From the NCBI GenBank assembly GCA_013397935.1, contig VZRN01005170.1, positions 195,495-259,494 of the forward strand: a DNA stretch of 64,000 nucleotides, read 5' to 3'. Source of the DNA: Dasyornis broadbenti (taxonomy: Eukaryota; Chordata; Aves; Passeriformes; Dasyornithidae). Position 1 is the first letter of the stretch. Each line of letters begins with the position of its first letter. Shown here one piece after another: positions 49,271 through 62,400 of the stretch. The translations under genes and the position numbers were made by a program. The notes beneath the pieces were generated by a model. The model was not told the DNA's origin and made no database searches. It saw nothing but the letters and a program-made list of their open reading frames with translations.

Positions 49271-52200
49271 GCTTGCAGCGTCGTTTGCTCCTGAAATATC
49301 AATTCTTTTTTTGCAAGATTCCCAGTGCTCTGGCCTTGCTCTGTGATAGATCCCAGAGGCAGCACCTCTCTCTGTGTGATGGGGATTTCTGTCCTGCTGG
49401 CATTGCCCTATAATTGCAGTCATTGCAAGCAGACTCTTTTTCCGAGCAATGCTTCTCCAATCCCACATCCAATCTACTTTCCGAAAGCATTGCTCCCCTT
49501 CTTTCAAGCACCAGAATGCCAGCAATTTGGAGCTAAAGTGAGATGCATTTTTACAAGTTCTTTGTCAAGAGTAGTTGTTCCCAATATTACCAGTAATTAC
49601 CAATATTACCTTCCTCCCTCTTATCCCCAAGCCTCCATCTTTATGAGTTCCTGTCATTGCAAGTTACAACTCTACATTTCATCTTTGATACCATAGCTGT
49701 TCTTTCTTTGTGTTGAAATCTCATTGCTATTCCAAATTCATTTTTCCAGCCTTTTTATACAATTCCTTTGCACTTTTTGGTGCATTCAGCATCTTTGAGT
49801 TTATGAGTTGACACATTTAATCAATGCTTCTCTCTGTTTGCAACTGGCTCAAAATTAGAGATAGGGACATATAATACAGCATGCAGTGATATTTTTGAAA
49901 GGGATTATTAGAACAGCTGAAAAACTGTGATTTTGAGCATGCTGGCCTCAGTTTAATTTCTCAAGATGTCATTTCCAGTCTGAAGAGTGCAAAGCAAAAC
50001 TTGTCACTGTCAATTAGCTGTGACTGTGGTCCATCAATTCATTTCGGGTCCTGACATCTCTCAGTACATCCACAAGTCTCCATTTGTTCTTCAGTAAAAT
50101 TTCACGAGCCTCTGCTAAAACCCTTTAAAGTTGTGTCTGTTACATTCATTTGCTTTCTCCTGTCCCACCAATGTCTGTTTCTGAGTGAAACAAAGCATTC
50201 TGTCCCACAAAGCAGCCGCTGGAGCATTCATCAGACACTGCCGTGCTAATGCGCTCCTGTGCTCGCTTGCTCATGGTGCTGGAAGGTTTCCCAAGAACCA
50301 TTTCCTAGGTTGATCACATCTTTATTTCCCTTCCTGTGTCTTTCCTCCCAAAGCCATTCATACATCTGGCAGAAAGATCTTGAGCTATTAAACTGAAACT
50401 GAAGACAAAATTTATTCCCCAAAACTGTCTGGGGCATGGTGTTCGTGTTTCTGCTCCCAGTCAATACACAGGTATTCCAGCTAGCATTTTTGCCTGGATA
50501 TTTATATATGAAATACGTGGGGTTTTGAATGGCATTAGCTCAGGGTTTTATGTTTTCATCCCTGCATGTTTAAGGACACATTTGCCTTGTGGGAAGTGGA
50601 TTTATAAATACATATTTGTCTGGATATGCAATTTGTACAGCATATGCCACATGCCATAGTCCTTAGAAGCAGCAGATATTTGTTTACAGCCGTGCTGAGG
50701 TGCCCCTGTTGTGCCCAGCTCGGTGAGTGTAAGAGCTCAGCTTCCACAGCCACTCCCAGCAATACAGAAAAGGTGTAGAAATCACAACTCCTCGCTTTAG
50801 GAAGCAAATTGTGGCACTGAGCTGTGTAGAGGCGCCTCAGCCCATCCCCATGGGTGCAGCTGCTTCCCACTCCCTTCAAGTGCCCCCACCTGAGCCAGAG
50901 CCATGCCCTGCCTGGCCACAGACACCTCCAGAGTGCCCAGGGAGGCACCTTCCCCTCCCTGCCCCAGCCCTGCTGCTGCTGTCATCCTTTCTCCGTCGCT
51001 CATTAGGCCTCTGTCAGTTATTGAGCAAAACATTCACTCAAAATCAGAATGCTTCGAGATGGTGAAGTATAACACTCATCATATTTTTCGAGCACCCAGA
51101 GTCATGGAAATCCCACTGACAAGTCATAGGAAGGGAGATACAAGAGCATCCTGCTAACCAGCACTTTTGGGATTCCCCCATAGGAGCCCTGCCTGCTTCA
51201 CATTTCTCCTCAAAGCCAGAGCAGTGGAATGTAGCAGTTTAGTGGAAAGACAGTGAATAACCCACAGACCACCACTGAAATAATAAATATTTGTAAGAGC
51301 AGCAAATTAATATTAATATAATGCAACCACTGGGCTGTTCTCTCCAATTTGATACTACATTTATTGATAAGCTATCTAACAATTTTTAGCCTGTTAAATT
51401 CTCTCATTTTGGAACAGGTCTCCTAGTTCTTTCTTTTAACTGGAAATACCAAATTGCACATTTAAAGCAAAGTTTAAACCAAAGTCTTTTTCTGCTAATC
51501 ACTTGATCCTTCCTGACACCTTGGAGTTAAGACATTCTTCCAGACCCCATGTCAATAGATTTGAACTGCACCAGGAAAAAAAATGTGGTTCTTTCACCTG
51601 GAAAATAAATCCCCTAATAAGAAGGTGTAACAGCTCTTAAAGCCCTCCACTTGCCACTTGCCTCAGGAAAATTTAAAAATAAAAAAAAGATGCTTTAGAA
51701 ATATTATTGGCAATTACAGACAGCAAAGAAATGGACATATGCAGACCGCCATGACTCCTAGCCTGTGTATCTTGAAATAAGTGGCTACAAGTTACCAAAC
51801 AATCTAGCCGAAGCCAGGTATTACTTTGCTTGCCTGATTTTAAAAAGAAGCGTGGCTGCAGGAATTTAATTTTACAGTAACAATGTTCTGGATCTCCAGC
51901 TTCTCTTTTTTACCTACTGAGTTCTGCACATCTGCAGGAGGGGGTGGAGGATTTGGGATAGTGTCAGCGAAATTTGCTACTGGAGACAGAGGCTATCATC
52001 TCACAAACTAAAAAACTGCATCTGTTATTTTCTGTGCCAGCTCCACCATGGTTTGCAGAGGCTCCCTCAGGCTATTCAGCACATTTCATTCAGACAAAGA
52101 GCTGGCCATGAAGGATCTTGTGCAGTCTCCAGCAAAGCCTTGGCTGTGTCAGTGCACTGGGGGCTCTGCTGGGATGAGCTGGGCATGGGAGCAGGGCTGG

Positions 52201-53776
52201 GCTCGGCCAGCCCTGCTGGGGTGGGGAATCTCCCACACATCGGTGCTTGTTACCCCAGCACTCATTTGGAAAAAATTGGCAACAGACCTTCCCCATTGAA
52301 AAGTTAAATATGGGGAGCAGGAAGCAGTGTTTATTTATCGCAGAGGATCCCTCAGCAACTCAAACATGACAAAATGGAGTCATTTCTGGGTGCAGCAGCT
52401 GGAATATTAAAGAGTTTGTAACAAGCGTGGGTTCATGCCTACCTTTAAAACACTTGGTGGATTCTTCATCCTCCTCCCAGTGCATCCACAAGCTCCTTTG
52501 GGTCAGCTCTGCACACACAACGGCAGAGACAGTGAAGCACCTGGAGTCCAATTTTCTCTAGAAAGCTCTTGGACTGTGTCACTTTTACTGGGGTTAAATG
52601 TAAGGAATGGGATTTTTATTCTCACATTTCTCTGAAGGGGCCCTTCATATCAATATTTTGGCAGTGTGAGGGGGCTGTCAGTGTTGGCACTGCACCCAGC
52701 CTGAGGTGCATTTATGCTTTCAGGATATTATAAAAGTGTCCATGTAGAAATGAAAATTTGGCTCTGCTTCTGACAGCAACATTTAGGCTCCTAATGATGA
52801 TCTCAGGTTCTGGATTAGATTAAATGCAGTTCCATGCTTGACTGTTGGGCTTCACAAGACTTCAGCTATTAATTCCAGTAGATATGAGACTAAGGCAGGG
52901 ATATGTTGAAAATCTGGACAGCTCTTTTACCTCGGGAATGACTGATGTCTTTGGGAGCATTTCAGACTTTTAAGGATATAAATTAATCATGCACCAGGCT
53001 GCTCTCATCTCCTGTCTCCCTCTCAGCCGTGGCGGGCTCAGTGAATCCTCCCGTTTGCCCACACAAGCCCATTCATTCCTGTAGTGAGCACTGGCATTGC
53101 TGTTGGTTCCAGCTGATCCAGTGCTTCTGTGATGCTCTGTGCTGTGACAACAGGGCAGCAGCCTGTTGAATTGCCTGCCCAGAAACCCCTGGAAGTGCTT
53201 TCTTCCTGAAGCTGCAGTACAGCCACGGCACGAGGAAGCAAATCCTTTTCCACGGGAGGAGCAGTGAAGCAGCTGCCAGCCCACAGGTGCTTTCCTGCTC
53301 TGCAGAGCTGGCAGACTCCAGGGGATGTGCCTGACTGAAGAAGACCTGCCTGCTCCAGGGTGCAAGACCTTCAAAGCCCAGCGAGGACACTGCCCTCTGC
53401 CCGCTGCACCTTTCCCCATCCCAAAAGCTCCATTCTCAAGCAGCTCCCTGAAAGGGGCGTGTAAGGTTTTCTGCCCTGCAGCGGCCATGCTTTCTCACCA
53501 CACATGGCTAGAAGGATGTTTTCTCTCCAGGACTATTTGCTCACAAGATTTGGTGGTTTCTTGCAGTTCTTCTCCAGGGATCATATCCAGGAAGGTCATG
53601 GGAGTCGCTGCTGTCCCTGGATACTGATGTAGGAAGTGTTGGTAGCCAGTGGGTCACTTTCCAGCTTCCCATGTTCCAGGAAGCTTGTGCCAAAGACGCA
53701 TTCCAGCCTCTGTCTAATCCCTGTCTTTTTAAATTTAACTCTTGACATAATTAGGGTCTTTTTTAGCATGTCTTTT

Positions 53777-53795
53777 TCTTCTTCTTCTTCTTCTT
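53777..53795 (+). repeat. (CTT)n microsatellite
   Basis: Six CTT triplets in SYN3 intron 3. Confidence 0.85.
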
Positions 53796-54362
53796 GGGAG
53801 GGAAGGGTGGTGTTGCTTTTGTTTTTTGTTTGTTTTGCTGGTTCCAAACCAAATTTGTGCGATTTTCTGTGGAGTTGCAGATAGGAGAAAAAAGATGGCA
53901 GAAACTGATTGGGAAAGTTTAGGTTTCCAGCAGCCAGATGGAAAAATATGTTGAGATCATGGTTCTCCCAAGTTTCACAGAAAGTGCCACATGGTGGAGT
54001 ACAATATGTGCTATGTATTTAACACTGAGAAACATTTGGGCAATATTTCTTCTTTAGATGGCATGGCAATCCATAAATGTAATGGAGAAGTGTGTGTAAC
54101 AGGCTGTAAGCTTTCAAAAATTCAGTTTAGGCAAGAGACCAATATGCCAAAGGACCACTTTCCTGACTGAAATACCCTGCAGAGACAATGAGCTGGGGTG
54201 AGGTGTCTGACAGGGCACACCCTGGCAAGCTGCGAGTTACATACGAAGCCATTTAACACCTCTAGTAAACATTTATAAACTCAGAAATTATTCGCTTATG
54301 GGGGATGATCTAACTTTGTTTTTCACTAATATCTTTCCCCTCTTCACCTGTCTGACCCTGTC

Positions 54363-54364
54363 CT

Positions 54365-54399
<35 letters not shown>

Positions 54400-54416
54400 G
54401 TTTCNNNNNNNNNNNN
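54363..54416. other. Poly(T) run and 12-base assembly gap
   Basis: A long T run, interrupted once by a C, leads into TTTC and then twelve N (54405-54416). The gap probably marks unresolved length at the homopolymer. It is intronic and breaks no gene. Confidence 0.95.
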
Positions 54417-55007
54417 GTTTGAGCAGGAAGTACAAAAGAGAAGAGACAGTGGGGTGTGATTATTTATGTATTTATTCTCAGTTGCTTCCACCTCAGCTCC
54501 TGCTGCTCAACAGCTGCTTGGAGGCCTGCTGCTCCCTTGGGGCTCTGCTGATGGCCCAGATGAAGAATGTCCCCCTTCACCTCCCGGCAGCTGGCACCGT
54601 GCCTGCGCGGGCAGGATGCTGACAGTTCTTGGGAAAACATTTGGCACGCAGGCAGCTGCCAGAAAGCAAGAGTCACTCCGAGCAGAGCAGGGTGGGGAGC
54701 ATCTCAGAGAATACAGCTACTGCCTGACCCTCTCTGCATTCACAGCAATTCTGTCCAATAAGGAATGTGCTGCCAGGGTCCAGAGCACTCAGTAATTAGT
54801 TAATCCAGGATTAAATGCAAGAATGACTAAAAACATTTGTACATTGTTTCAGCCTTGATCAGTTTTTTTTGTTTTTGTTTTTTTTTTAATCAGTCCTGCC
54901 ATAATTTGTCTCCTTCCCACATGGATTTTAACTAAGGCTTCTTCCAGGGAATGGCAACCATCCTAATGGCACTTTAAAGCTCACCTTGCAGTGAGCATGG
55001 TGTTGGG

Positions 55008-55070
55008 CCAGATGGTTTCCAAAGATCCTCTCCAACCCAAATTACTCTCTGACTTTATTCTGTGATGTTG
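55008..55070 (+). mobile_element. Short CR1 3'-end fragment
   Basis: Reads GGCCAGATGGTTTCCAAAGA, then TCCTCTCCAACCCAAATTAC and a TTCTGTGAT tail. This is a degenerate copy of the CR1 3' terminus on the + strand. Confidence 0.75.
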
Positions 55071-56354
55071 GAAAGTACTTGGATCACCTTCTGTGAAAGC
55101 TTTGGGTCACAAGTATTTCAAAGGCAGGTTGCTGTTGGCAGGTGCAGTTGTTCCTGTGTTCAGGCTTTGTTCGAGCCCACGAGCTTTTCCCTGTCAATGT
55201 TGATCAGTTTAGAACTAAAATACACGGCAGGCTTTTGAGAGTGCCTCAGGACAGCTCAGAGAGCGTGTGACATGATTTAATGGTTATTTGACCACTGATC
55301 TGTGGCTGAGAGGCAAATCAGAGCATATTCCAGGGTGTGCTGCTCTGCATGCCGTGGTTTTGGTCCTGCTGCAGCTGTGGCTCCTGGTTCCTGCTGCTTT
55401 TGCTGCACTGGTCTCCCGCACCCTCCCATTTTTTACCCAGCCATTCTCTATTACAATGTTCAAAAAAATCCTGCTTCTCTCCTCCAGCCTGCTAAAGAGA
55501 GGTTATTCTTTATTTTGTGCTGCTTTCTTTTTTCTCTAAAACCAGCTCTGCATTACCTTATTTATATAAGCAATCATATTCGTTCTTTTTTTTAATAACT
55601 TCAGCAGAGTTTATTTCTTTCTGTGGAAAATATGACATGAGGTTTTGACTGAAATGACATTTTTTTCTTAGCAAATTTTCTGCTTTCCTAAAACATCAAA
55701 CAGAACATTAAATCTAACACTGTGATAGGTGAGAATGTCACTGATTCCATATTAATTTCCAGTAAAGTAATAACAATGCTATTAACACCCAAGCAAAGCA
55801 CAAAAAGAACTTGTTCCTATTTTCAAAGGCCACTTTCTACGAGATGTCAGACACCTGAGGCACTGCATGTTTGGAGGGATTTTTGCACTCCTTGGGAAGT
55901 TACAGCCACTTATGGCTTGGACTTGTGCCTCAGAAGCTTCCCTGAAGGCATCATTCTTTGCCAGTAACACAAAACCTGTTGTACCACCTTGCTTAATAAT
56001 GCACTTCTCTTCTTCTCTGTGCCATGCCAAACAGATAGGACAGGCTTTGGAAGGGAATTCAGTCAAAATGTCTTGGGCACCGGGAAGTATCTGAAAACTG
56101 AATAAAATCTCCTTGAATAATGGAGGGTAGCCAGAACCTGAAGTGAGGATGTCGTCTTCAGTATCCTGGGAAGATCTTTTTCTGTTGACAGGAAGGGCAA
56201 AGTGTCTTGTAATACTGTCAGTCTTCCAAACAGAGAGCAGCAGAGCCCATCCTTCACCAACAGTGGCAAAAAGCCGTCTCACACATCGTGGTGCTGAAGC
56301 AAAAAGCAGCGTTTGGCTACAAATGATTATTCACAGTGGAGGGGGTCATTAAGA

Positions 56355-56775
56355 AGAATTCTGAAAATCCTGGAATTGGTTGGGAAAGACCTCTAAGAGC
56401 TTGGATCCAACCAGCACTTCCGTTTTCAGCACTAAATCACGACCCCACGGGCCACATCCTCACACCCTTTGTGTGTCACCATCCCTTGCAAGGGCAGCCT
56501 GTTCCAATGCTTGATAACCTTTCCCATGAGGAAATTTTTCCTGATATGCCCTAAAGCTCCCCTAGCACAAGCTGAGGCCATTTCCTCTTGTCCTGTACCT
56601 TGCTGCCCAGGAGAAGAGGCTGATCCCCACCTCACCGCAGCACGCTCCAGCTCCTCAGTCTTTCTTCCAGTGAGGGACCCAAAACTGAACTCGGGGTTTG
56701 AGGTGTGGCCTCCCCAGTGCTCAGCCCCGGGGGACAATCTGATGTGCTGATCACACCATTTCTGATACAGATGTT
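56355..56775 (-). mobile_element. CR1 LINE fragment with internal deletion
   Basis: On the + strand it is the reverse complement of the CR1 3' region. It begins at the 3' terminus (GGAATTGGTTGGGAAAGACC) and continues through AAGGGCAGCCTGTTCCAATG, GCCATTTCCTCTTGTCCTGT and AGAAGAGGCTGATCCCCACC. It then jumps at about 56638 to ACGCTCCAGCTCCTCAGTC, and ends near CCATTTCTGATACAGATG. The part that normally holds the GTAGTTGTAGAGAGCGATAA stretch is missing at the jump. Confidence 0.9.
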
Positions 56776-59309
56776 CTTGTGTGCTCCTTCGTCGTGCCCT
56801 TGAATGTCTTTGTGCATCAGTGAGCCAAGCTGAAGGAGCAGGAAGCAAGCCAGAGTTCTGGCTACATGCAGAAATGAGAAATAGGAGATCTCTTTAAGTC
56901 ATGAAAGCCCCCAGCAGGATCTGCTGTCATCATGGCCAGAACGGAGCGGGCTGGGGCCCTGCTCTCTGCACAGCAGTGTTATTGATGGCTCTTCATTTTG
57001 CTGCTGCTCTGTTTCTCCATTAAGGCTCTGGTGCTCTTCAGCTGATGTTTATTCTCAGCCAGCCCCGGGCCTGGCACTCCACTGCCTTGTTCTCAGTATC
57101 CATGGGAACATTCCCATTGTTCCACGGCTCAAAACAGGGATTTAGTGTCCACCTTCGCTTTAGAGATTCACTCCTCATCTGCTGCATGAGTGAGTGCCCT
57201 GCCTTCCTACGCCACACAGAGTTTGAGAATCGCCTTTTCTACATTAATTCTGTATTCTTGTGGCCATCTTCTAAGTGCAGAAACTCCTTCTTTGCCAGGA
57301 TCTGAAGAGACAAGGGCTTTTTTCCTGAGCTTTTGGCTGGCAGAAGTAAAGGCAATGAAGGCAGTTTCCCAGCCACTCTGTGTCCTCCCCCCAAAGCTGG
57401 CCATGCTCATTTGCATCCTTCCTCCCCACCACAGCATCACATCTCCATCCAGCTGTTGGGCCAGATGTTCAAGGGGAAAGCACTGCTACTTCCCCTGGAG
57501 AGGCCGGAGCGATGATCAGAACCATTGCTGAGCACCCAGGAGGTGCTGCCCCATGAGTCCAGGCTGGGCAGAGACTGCACCAAGCACCGTTTTTTCCTTC
57601 CTACACTCAGGAAGCTTCATGGAGAGAGACACAGCCCGAGCTCCTGCCCCTCCAGGCACCTCAGCTGTTCAGGAACTCAGCTCAGATATCGAGCCCTGCT
57701 CTTACGTAGCTGGGTAAGCCTTCTTGAGGACCTGTGCCCACCTCCAGGCTCCTTTCTACACAGCAGAACGGAGCAGCTCCAGCTTCCCAAGATTTGTGTT
57801 CCCTTGCTGTTCCTCAGCAGGGGTCAGGGCCTGCCCCATCCCCACGAACCCCAGGGAGGTCCCTAAACCAGCAGAGCTCTCGTGATGCTCGATGTGCATC
57901 TCGCTGCTGGAGGAAAGCACCACCTTTGGGGCCAAGTGCATCAGAACAGGCCCAGGGTTAAAAAAACTCCATGAGAGGGAATCACAGCATTTCTAACGCG
58001 TGGCCTCTGGCACCACAAAAGCTGCCCGTGCTCCTCACCGTGTCTCGGGTGGGTGACAACAAAAGTCCCAGGCCAGCAAACAAAATGAGCAGCTCTGAAA
58101 CAGCAAAGCTGGGCTGGGGTTTGTGTACAGTGTTTGTTGCCACAGTCTGGCCCAGAGTCACCATCTCATATTTCCCTGCCAGAATGATGGAAATATAAAT
58201 AGGGGCTATAAACCCAAAGTATTTCCAGCTCATACATCCAAAGGATAGAAATTATAGACTCTTAGCAAGGAAAATGTTCGAGGGTAGTGAGGTAATGGGA
58301 CCTGGTTACAGAGCTCATTTCTCTGAAAATCTCTAATACAGCATGGAAACTTTTCAATGTCCTTGATGCAACCTCTGTTAACGTATAAAATAACTCGTTT
58401 CAGTGGAAAAGCCCCTTCCTTCCAGAATGAAGTGCTGAGCTCCACTTTGGGAACAGTTTCTTTCCAGCTGCTGTTTCCAGATATTTTTGAAGGCTCTGAA
58501 GACAGAGTGTCAGCAAGGAATGAAATTTGGCTGCTTGAGAGATAATCCATTGCCTGCTGGCTTACCTCGAAAGGGCCTCACTCCTCTGTGCACGAGCTGG
58601 GAGCTGCTGCTGGTGAACCAGAGGAGCCCAGGCTCCAGTCTTGCTCAATATTCTGGAAGTCCATGCCATAAGTCCCAGCAGCATGTGAGGGGCTCTGCTC
58701 GTTTGATTAATTCCATTACCGTGCCTGCCCTTTGCTTATTGACTCCGGGCCATGGGAGGCTGGGATGGGCTGGTATGCAGTGAACTGATTAAAGGGGAAT
58801 GTGTGTCAATGTATGGATGTGTACGAGGGCTTTTTGAAATCCCCCATGATCTTCCCACCCACTGGGCATTGCTTCAACGTGGAGTTCAATCACCAGGAAA
58901 CAAACTCGCTCCCTCATCTGCGCTGCACATTGCAAGCAGCCTGCCAAGTACGGCCAAGCTTTTAGAAAGAAAAGAGAATCCCCCCACCAGTGAATTTATG
59001 ACCCTTGGCTCTGCTTGTGCCTTGTTCCTGTGCATGCCTGAGTGACATGGAAACTGCAGAAGATCTGTTTGGCCTCTCTCTATGCTCTCACACTTGCAGC
59101 TACGTTGGATTTTTCCCTTTTTTTAATGACATGGGGGTTTTGTTGGGTTTGGTACCTTCTAACACAAACAACATGTGACCAGAGGCCCGGAGAAGAGCAA
59201 CACGTGTTAGTGAAAAGAAAGGGGAAAGATGGAAAAGCAGCAAGGAGTGCTTAGAAGTGCTTCTGAGCATCTGAAAGTAAAACATCACTCATGTTTTACC
59301 CTCTCCCAG

Positions 59310-59466
59310 GTCCTTCAAGCCAGACTTTGTCCTGATCCGGCAGCACGCCTACAGCATGGCGCTGGGAGAGGATTTCCGCAGCCTCGTCATCGGCCTCCAG
59401 TACGGGGGCATCCACACGGTGAACTCGCTCTACTCCATCTACAACTTCTGCAGCAAGCCCTGGGTG
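59310..59466 (+). CDS. SYN3: SYN3 coding exon 4
   Basis: A 157-base exon. Its first base completes Arg154, and 52 codons follow (residues 155-206), starting SFKPDFVLIRQHAYSMALG and ending NFCSKPWV. It contains the RQHAYSMALGEDFRSLVIGLQYGG block of domain C, just ahead of the ATP-grasp part. The acceptor is TACCCTCTCCCAG, and the donor is GTG|GTAAGT in phase 0, so the next exon must begin on a codon boundary. In the family the next residues are FSQL, and no such exon occurs before 64000. The protein is cut off here by the window edge and shows no mutation; all four exons are free of stops and frameshifts. Confidence 0.96.
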
Positions 59467-62400
59467 GTAAGTGATGGCCCAGCCCTGCTGCGTGCCTGCC
59501 CTGCAGAGCAGCTCCCCGTGCTGGGAGCACACCAGGCTCACCTTTGAGGTGCTGCAAAGGATTGGTCTCGTTAGGTTAAAGTGTAAACAGCCGCAGGCAT
59601 TCAGGTGGCAGTTCTTGGGGGATAAACCTGCCAGCACTGCTGCGTTATCAGCCTCTGGCTGTTATCTGTCAGGGTGTTAGCTCTTCACCCTGAGCAGGAC
59701 GTTTCACTCGTCCCTGACTCTAAAGGATCGCCAGCAGTGCAGCAGCAGCTGGATTTCTGGTAAGGCACGGGAAGGAGCCACACTGGAGGAGTTCATGCAG
59801 GACTGTCCCCACTGGGAGGGACCCCACACAGGAGCAGGGGAACAGTGCGAGGAGTCCTCTCCCTGAGGAGGAAGGATCAGTAGAGATAATGTGTGATGAA
59901 AAGACCAAAACCACCACTCCCAAACCTCCTGCACCCTTGGCTGGGAGGAGGTAGAGATCAGAAGATCAGAAAATCAGTCCAGCCAGGGTCAAACCACAAC
60001 ACATGTAGAGTTCTTCAGCAGTCCCAGAATGAAATACAATATTATCATCAAGTGTTGGTTCATTGAACCTGAAACACGCACCTTGGACAGACCTGGGCTG
60101 AGTCAGCTCCTGATGAGCACAGGGCAGTGTTTGGATATTTTGCACGGGAAGCTCCCTTCACCCGTTCCTTAAATTTTGTCAAGTTCACCTGAGAATCTCA
60201 GAAAACCTTGAAAAATATTGCCATTGGCTTTTCTCAGCCCCAAATCAAACTGTAATAATTCCCCAGACCGTTTCTATGGCCAGCTCTGAGGCAGCTGAAG
60301 CTGCAGAAGCAGCAGAGCTGGAGGGACAAGGTGGCCGTGGGCCACGAGAGTGAGGCTGGTCACTGCAGCACCTGCAGGAGGAAGGCAGATGCTGATACCA
60401 TTTTGGGGTTGACATATGGGTTTTCCAAGCAGTTTCATCCCAAAATGCCTCCTCTGATCACTGATGATTCCAGAATGGAAATTTCCCTGCATTGTTCTAG
60501 GTTCAAAGCGGGAAACTGCAGCTGCATGGATGTGAGGGGATGGGACTTTCCCATGTGCTCCCAAGGAAAACTTCTAGATGCATTCTCAGGAATTCCCTTA
60601 CTCATTGCACAAACTGAGCTTGGGCTGAGATGGAAGGTTTTTAGCAAATGATAACTATCTTCCTCATCACCTAATTAAGTCGATTTTTATTGTTGTTTTT
60701 TCCTTGGAATAAATATCCCAGGGCTCCTCTGTGTGTTGGTTGGAAGCTCAAGTCCAGGTGAAGTCTGGGGTGACTCAGACTTTTATTTCCATGACTGGGC
60801 AGTGCTGGATTTAACTAATTTCTTGTTAAAAAGGTACCAGTGTAATAGACAGAGTCTTCTCAGTTTTCACCCTTTTTAGAACATTTGTGGGGGTCATTGA
60901 GACCAAAAGCTCTTTCCAAAATTGTTGCAGTCAATAAAGAGGGCAGTGAGAACAACCTCACTGTGCCATCGCTGTGAAGGTGGTTCAGGTACATTTGACC
61001 TTCTCCCATTGGATTTTTCAGTTCCAGGCTTAGCACCACAGCTTCACGTTTTTTCTCACAGTTGGTCCTACACACGTGCACTGACCCTGGTGAGCAGAGA
61101 AAAACCCTCCATGCTTACCCTGCCCTTTGCTGACAGCCAGGTGGCCCCTTCCAGCTGATCCTGGAGTTGAGGCAGTCAGGGCTTCGTTGGCACTTTGCTA
61201 CTCAAGCCTTGGAATTACGATTCTGCTAGCGTGAAGGGGCCTCCAAATGTGAAAGGCCTATTTTTAGGCATCTGAAATAAACGAAAATAAACAAATTTAG
61301 CACATTAAAAAAAAAAAAACCAAAGGGAGAGAGAGAGGAAGGAAGAGAGGGAGGAGGGGAGGGAAGGAGAGAGGAAGGGAGGGAGGGAGGGAAGGATGGA
61401 AGGAAGGAAGGCGCGGAAGGAAGGAAGGCATGGAAGGAAGGAAGGCAGGAAAGAAGGAAGAAAGGAAGGAAGGGAGGGAGGGAGGAAGGAAGGAAGAAGC
61501 AGTGCTGGAAGGGCAGTGTGGAGAAGATGGCTCTGGCAGCAGCTTGGCTGTAGCTGCTCTGGCTCTGGTTGTGCCATGCTTTCCGCACGGGGACTGCAGC
61601 TGGCAGGGACAGCCTTCCCAGAGGAGGCCAGGAGAGCGCTTGCAAACACTTCCAACAGGTTTGCAGGATTCCTCCTTCCCCACTGCCCCTGCACACACAT
61701 CACCCCCAAGCAGGGGCTGGGATGGGCTCAGCAATGCAGGAGCTCAGATGGCGTTTGGCACGGCTGACATTTCATCAGGTTGAAGCTCACCCTGAGATTG
61801 GAGGGGGGCATTTGAGGGCAAAAAGCTTCACTGGCAGCAGAAAATTTTGTTTTTGTGATAGCTGGGAAGTGAGAGATAGGGACACTTCGGTGCACGTTCC
61901 ACTTGGATTGCAAAACAGGCATCTTGAAATAAGGGATCTGCCTAACAAAGATTACTGGAAACTTTTTGGATTTAGAAAACAGTTGAGATGCATGAAGAAA
62001 TGAAATTAAATACCCCTGGGAAATGTGCTTTACACTCTCATTTTTTATTTTCTCCTAAAATGGTTCCATTTCACAGAAATGTTTATGATTTTGTGGAGGG
62101 GGATGAAATTGAGACTGGTTTTCCTTGGCAATTTGCAACCATGCTTTATTCTCAGCAACTCTAATTACAATCAGCTGAGTTTGGGTTTCAGTTTAATCAA
62201 ATATGCAGCCCCATTTTTAAATGACATTTGCCAGGTTTCCAGCTCTGCAATACACAGATGTCTTCAAAGATTAAAATTTGCGTTAAACACGGGCACAGTT
62301 TGAATCAGAGGTTTCTGAGAGAAAAAAAAAAAAGAGTATTCAGGGGTCTCACACCCTGAGAGAAACATCTGAGAAATCCAAGTTTTAAGATGATCCCAGA

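Larger units (their letters stand above)
48204..59309 (+). other. SYN3: SYN3 intron 3
   Basis: 11,106 bases. It contains three CR1 LINE fragments (48624-49270, 55008-55070, and 56355-56775 on the - strand), a CTT repeat (53777-53795), a poly(T) run with a 12-base assembly gap (to 54416), and otherwise unassigned sequence. No exon with recognisable coding similarity was seen. Confidence 0.9.

Noticed and set aside
61226..61783. Long Pro/Ser/Leu-rich and Gly/Arg/Lys-rich frames
   Set aside because: Generated by the GGAA purine tract; low-complexity artefacts.
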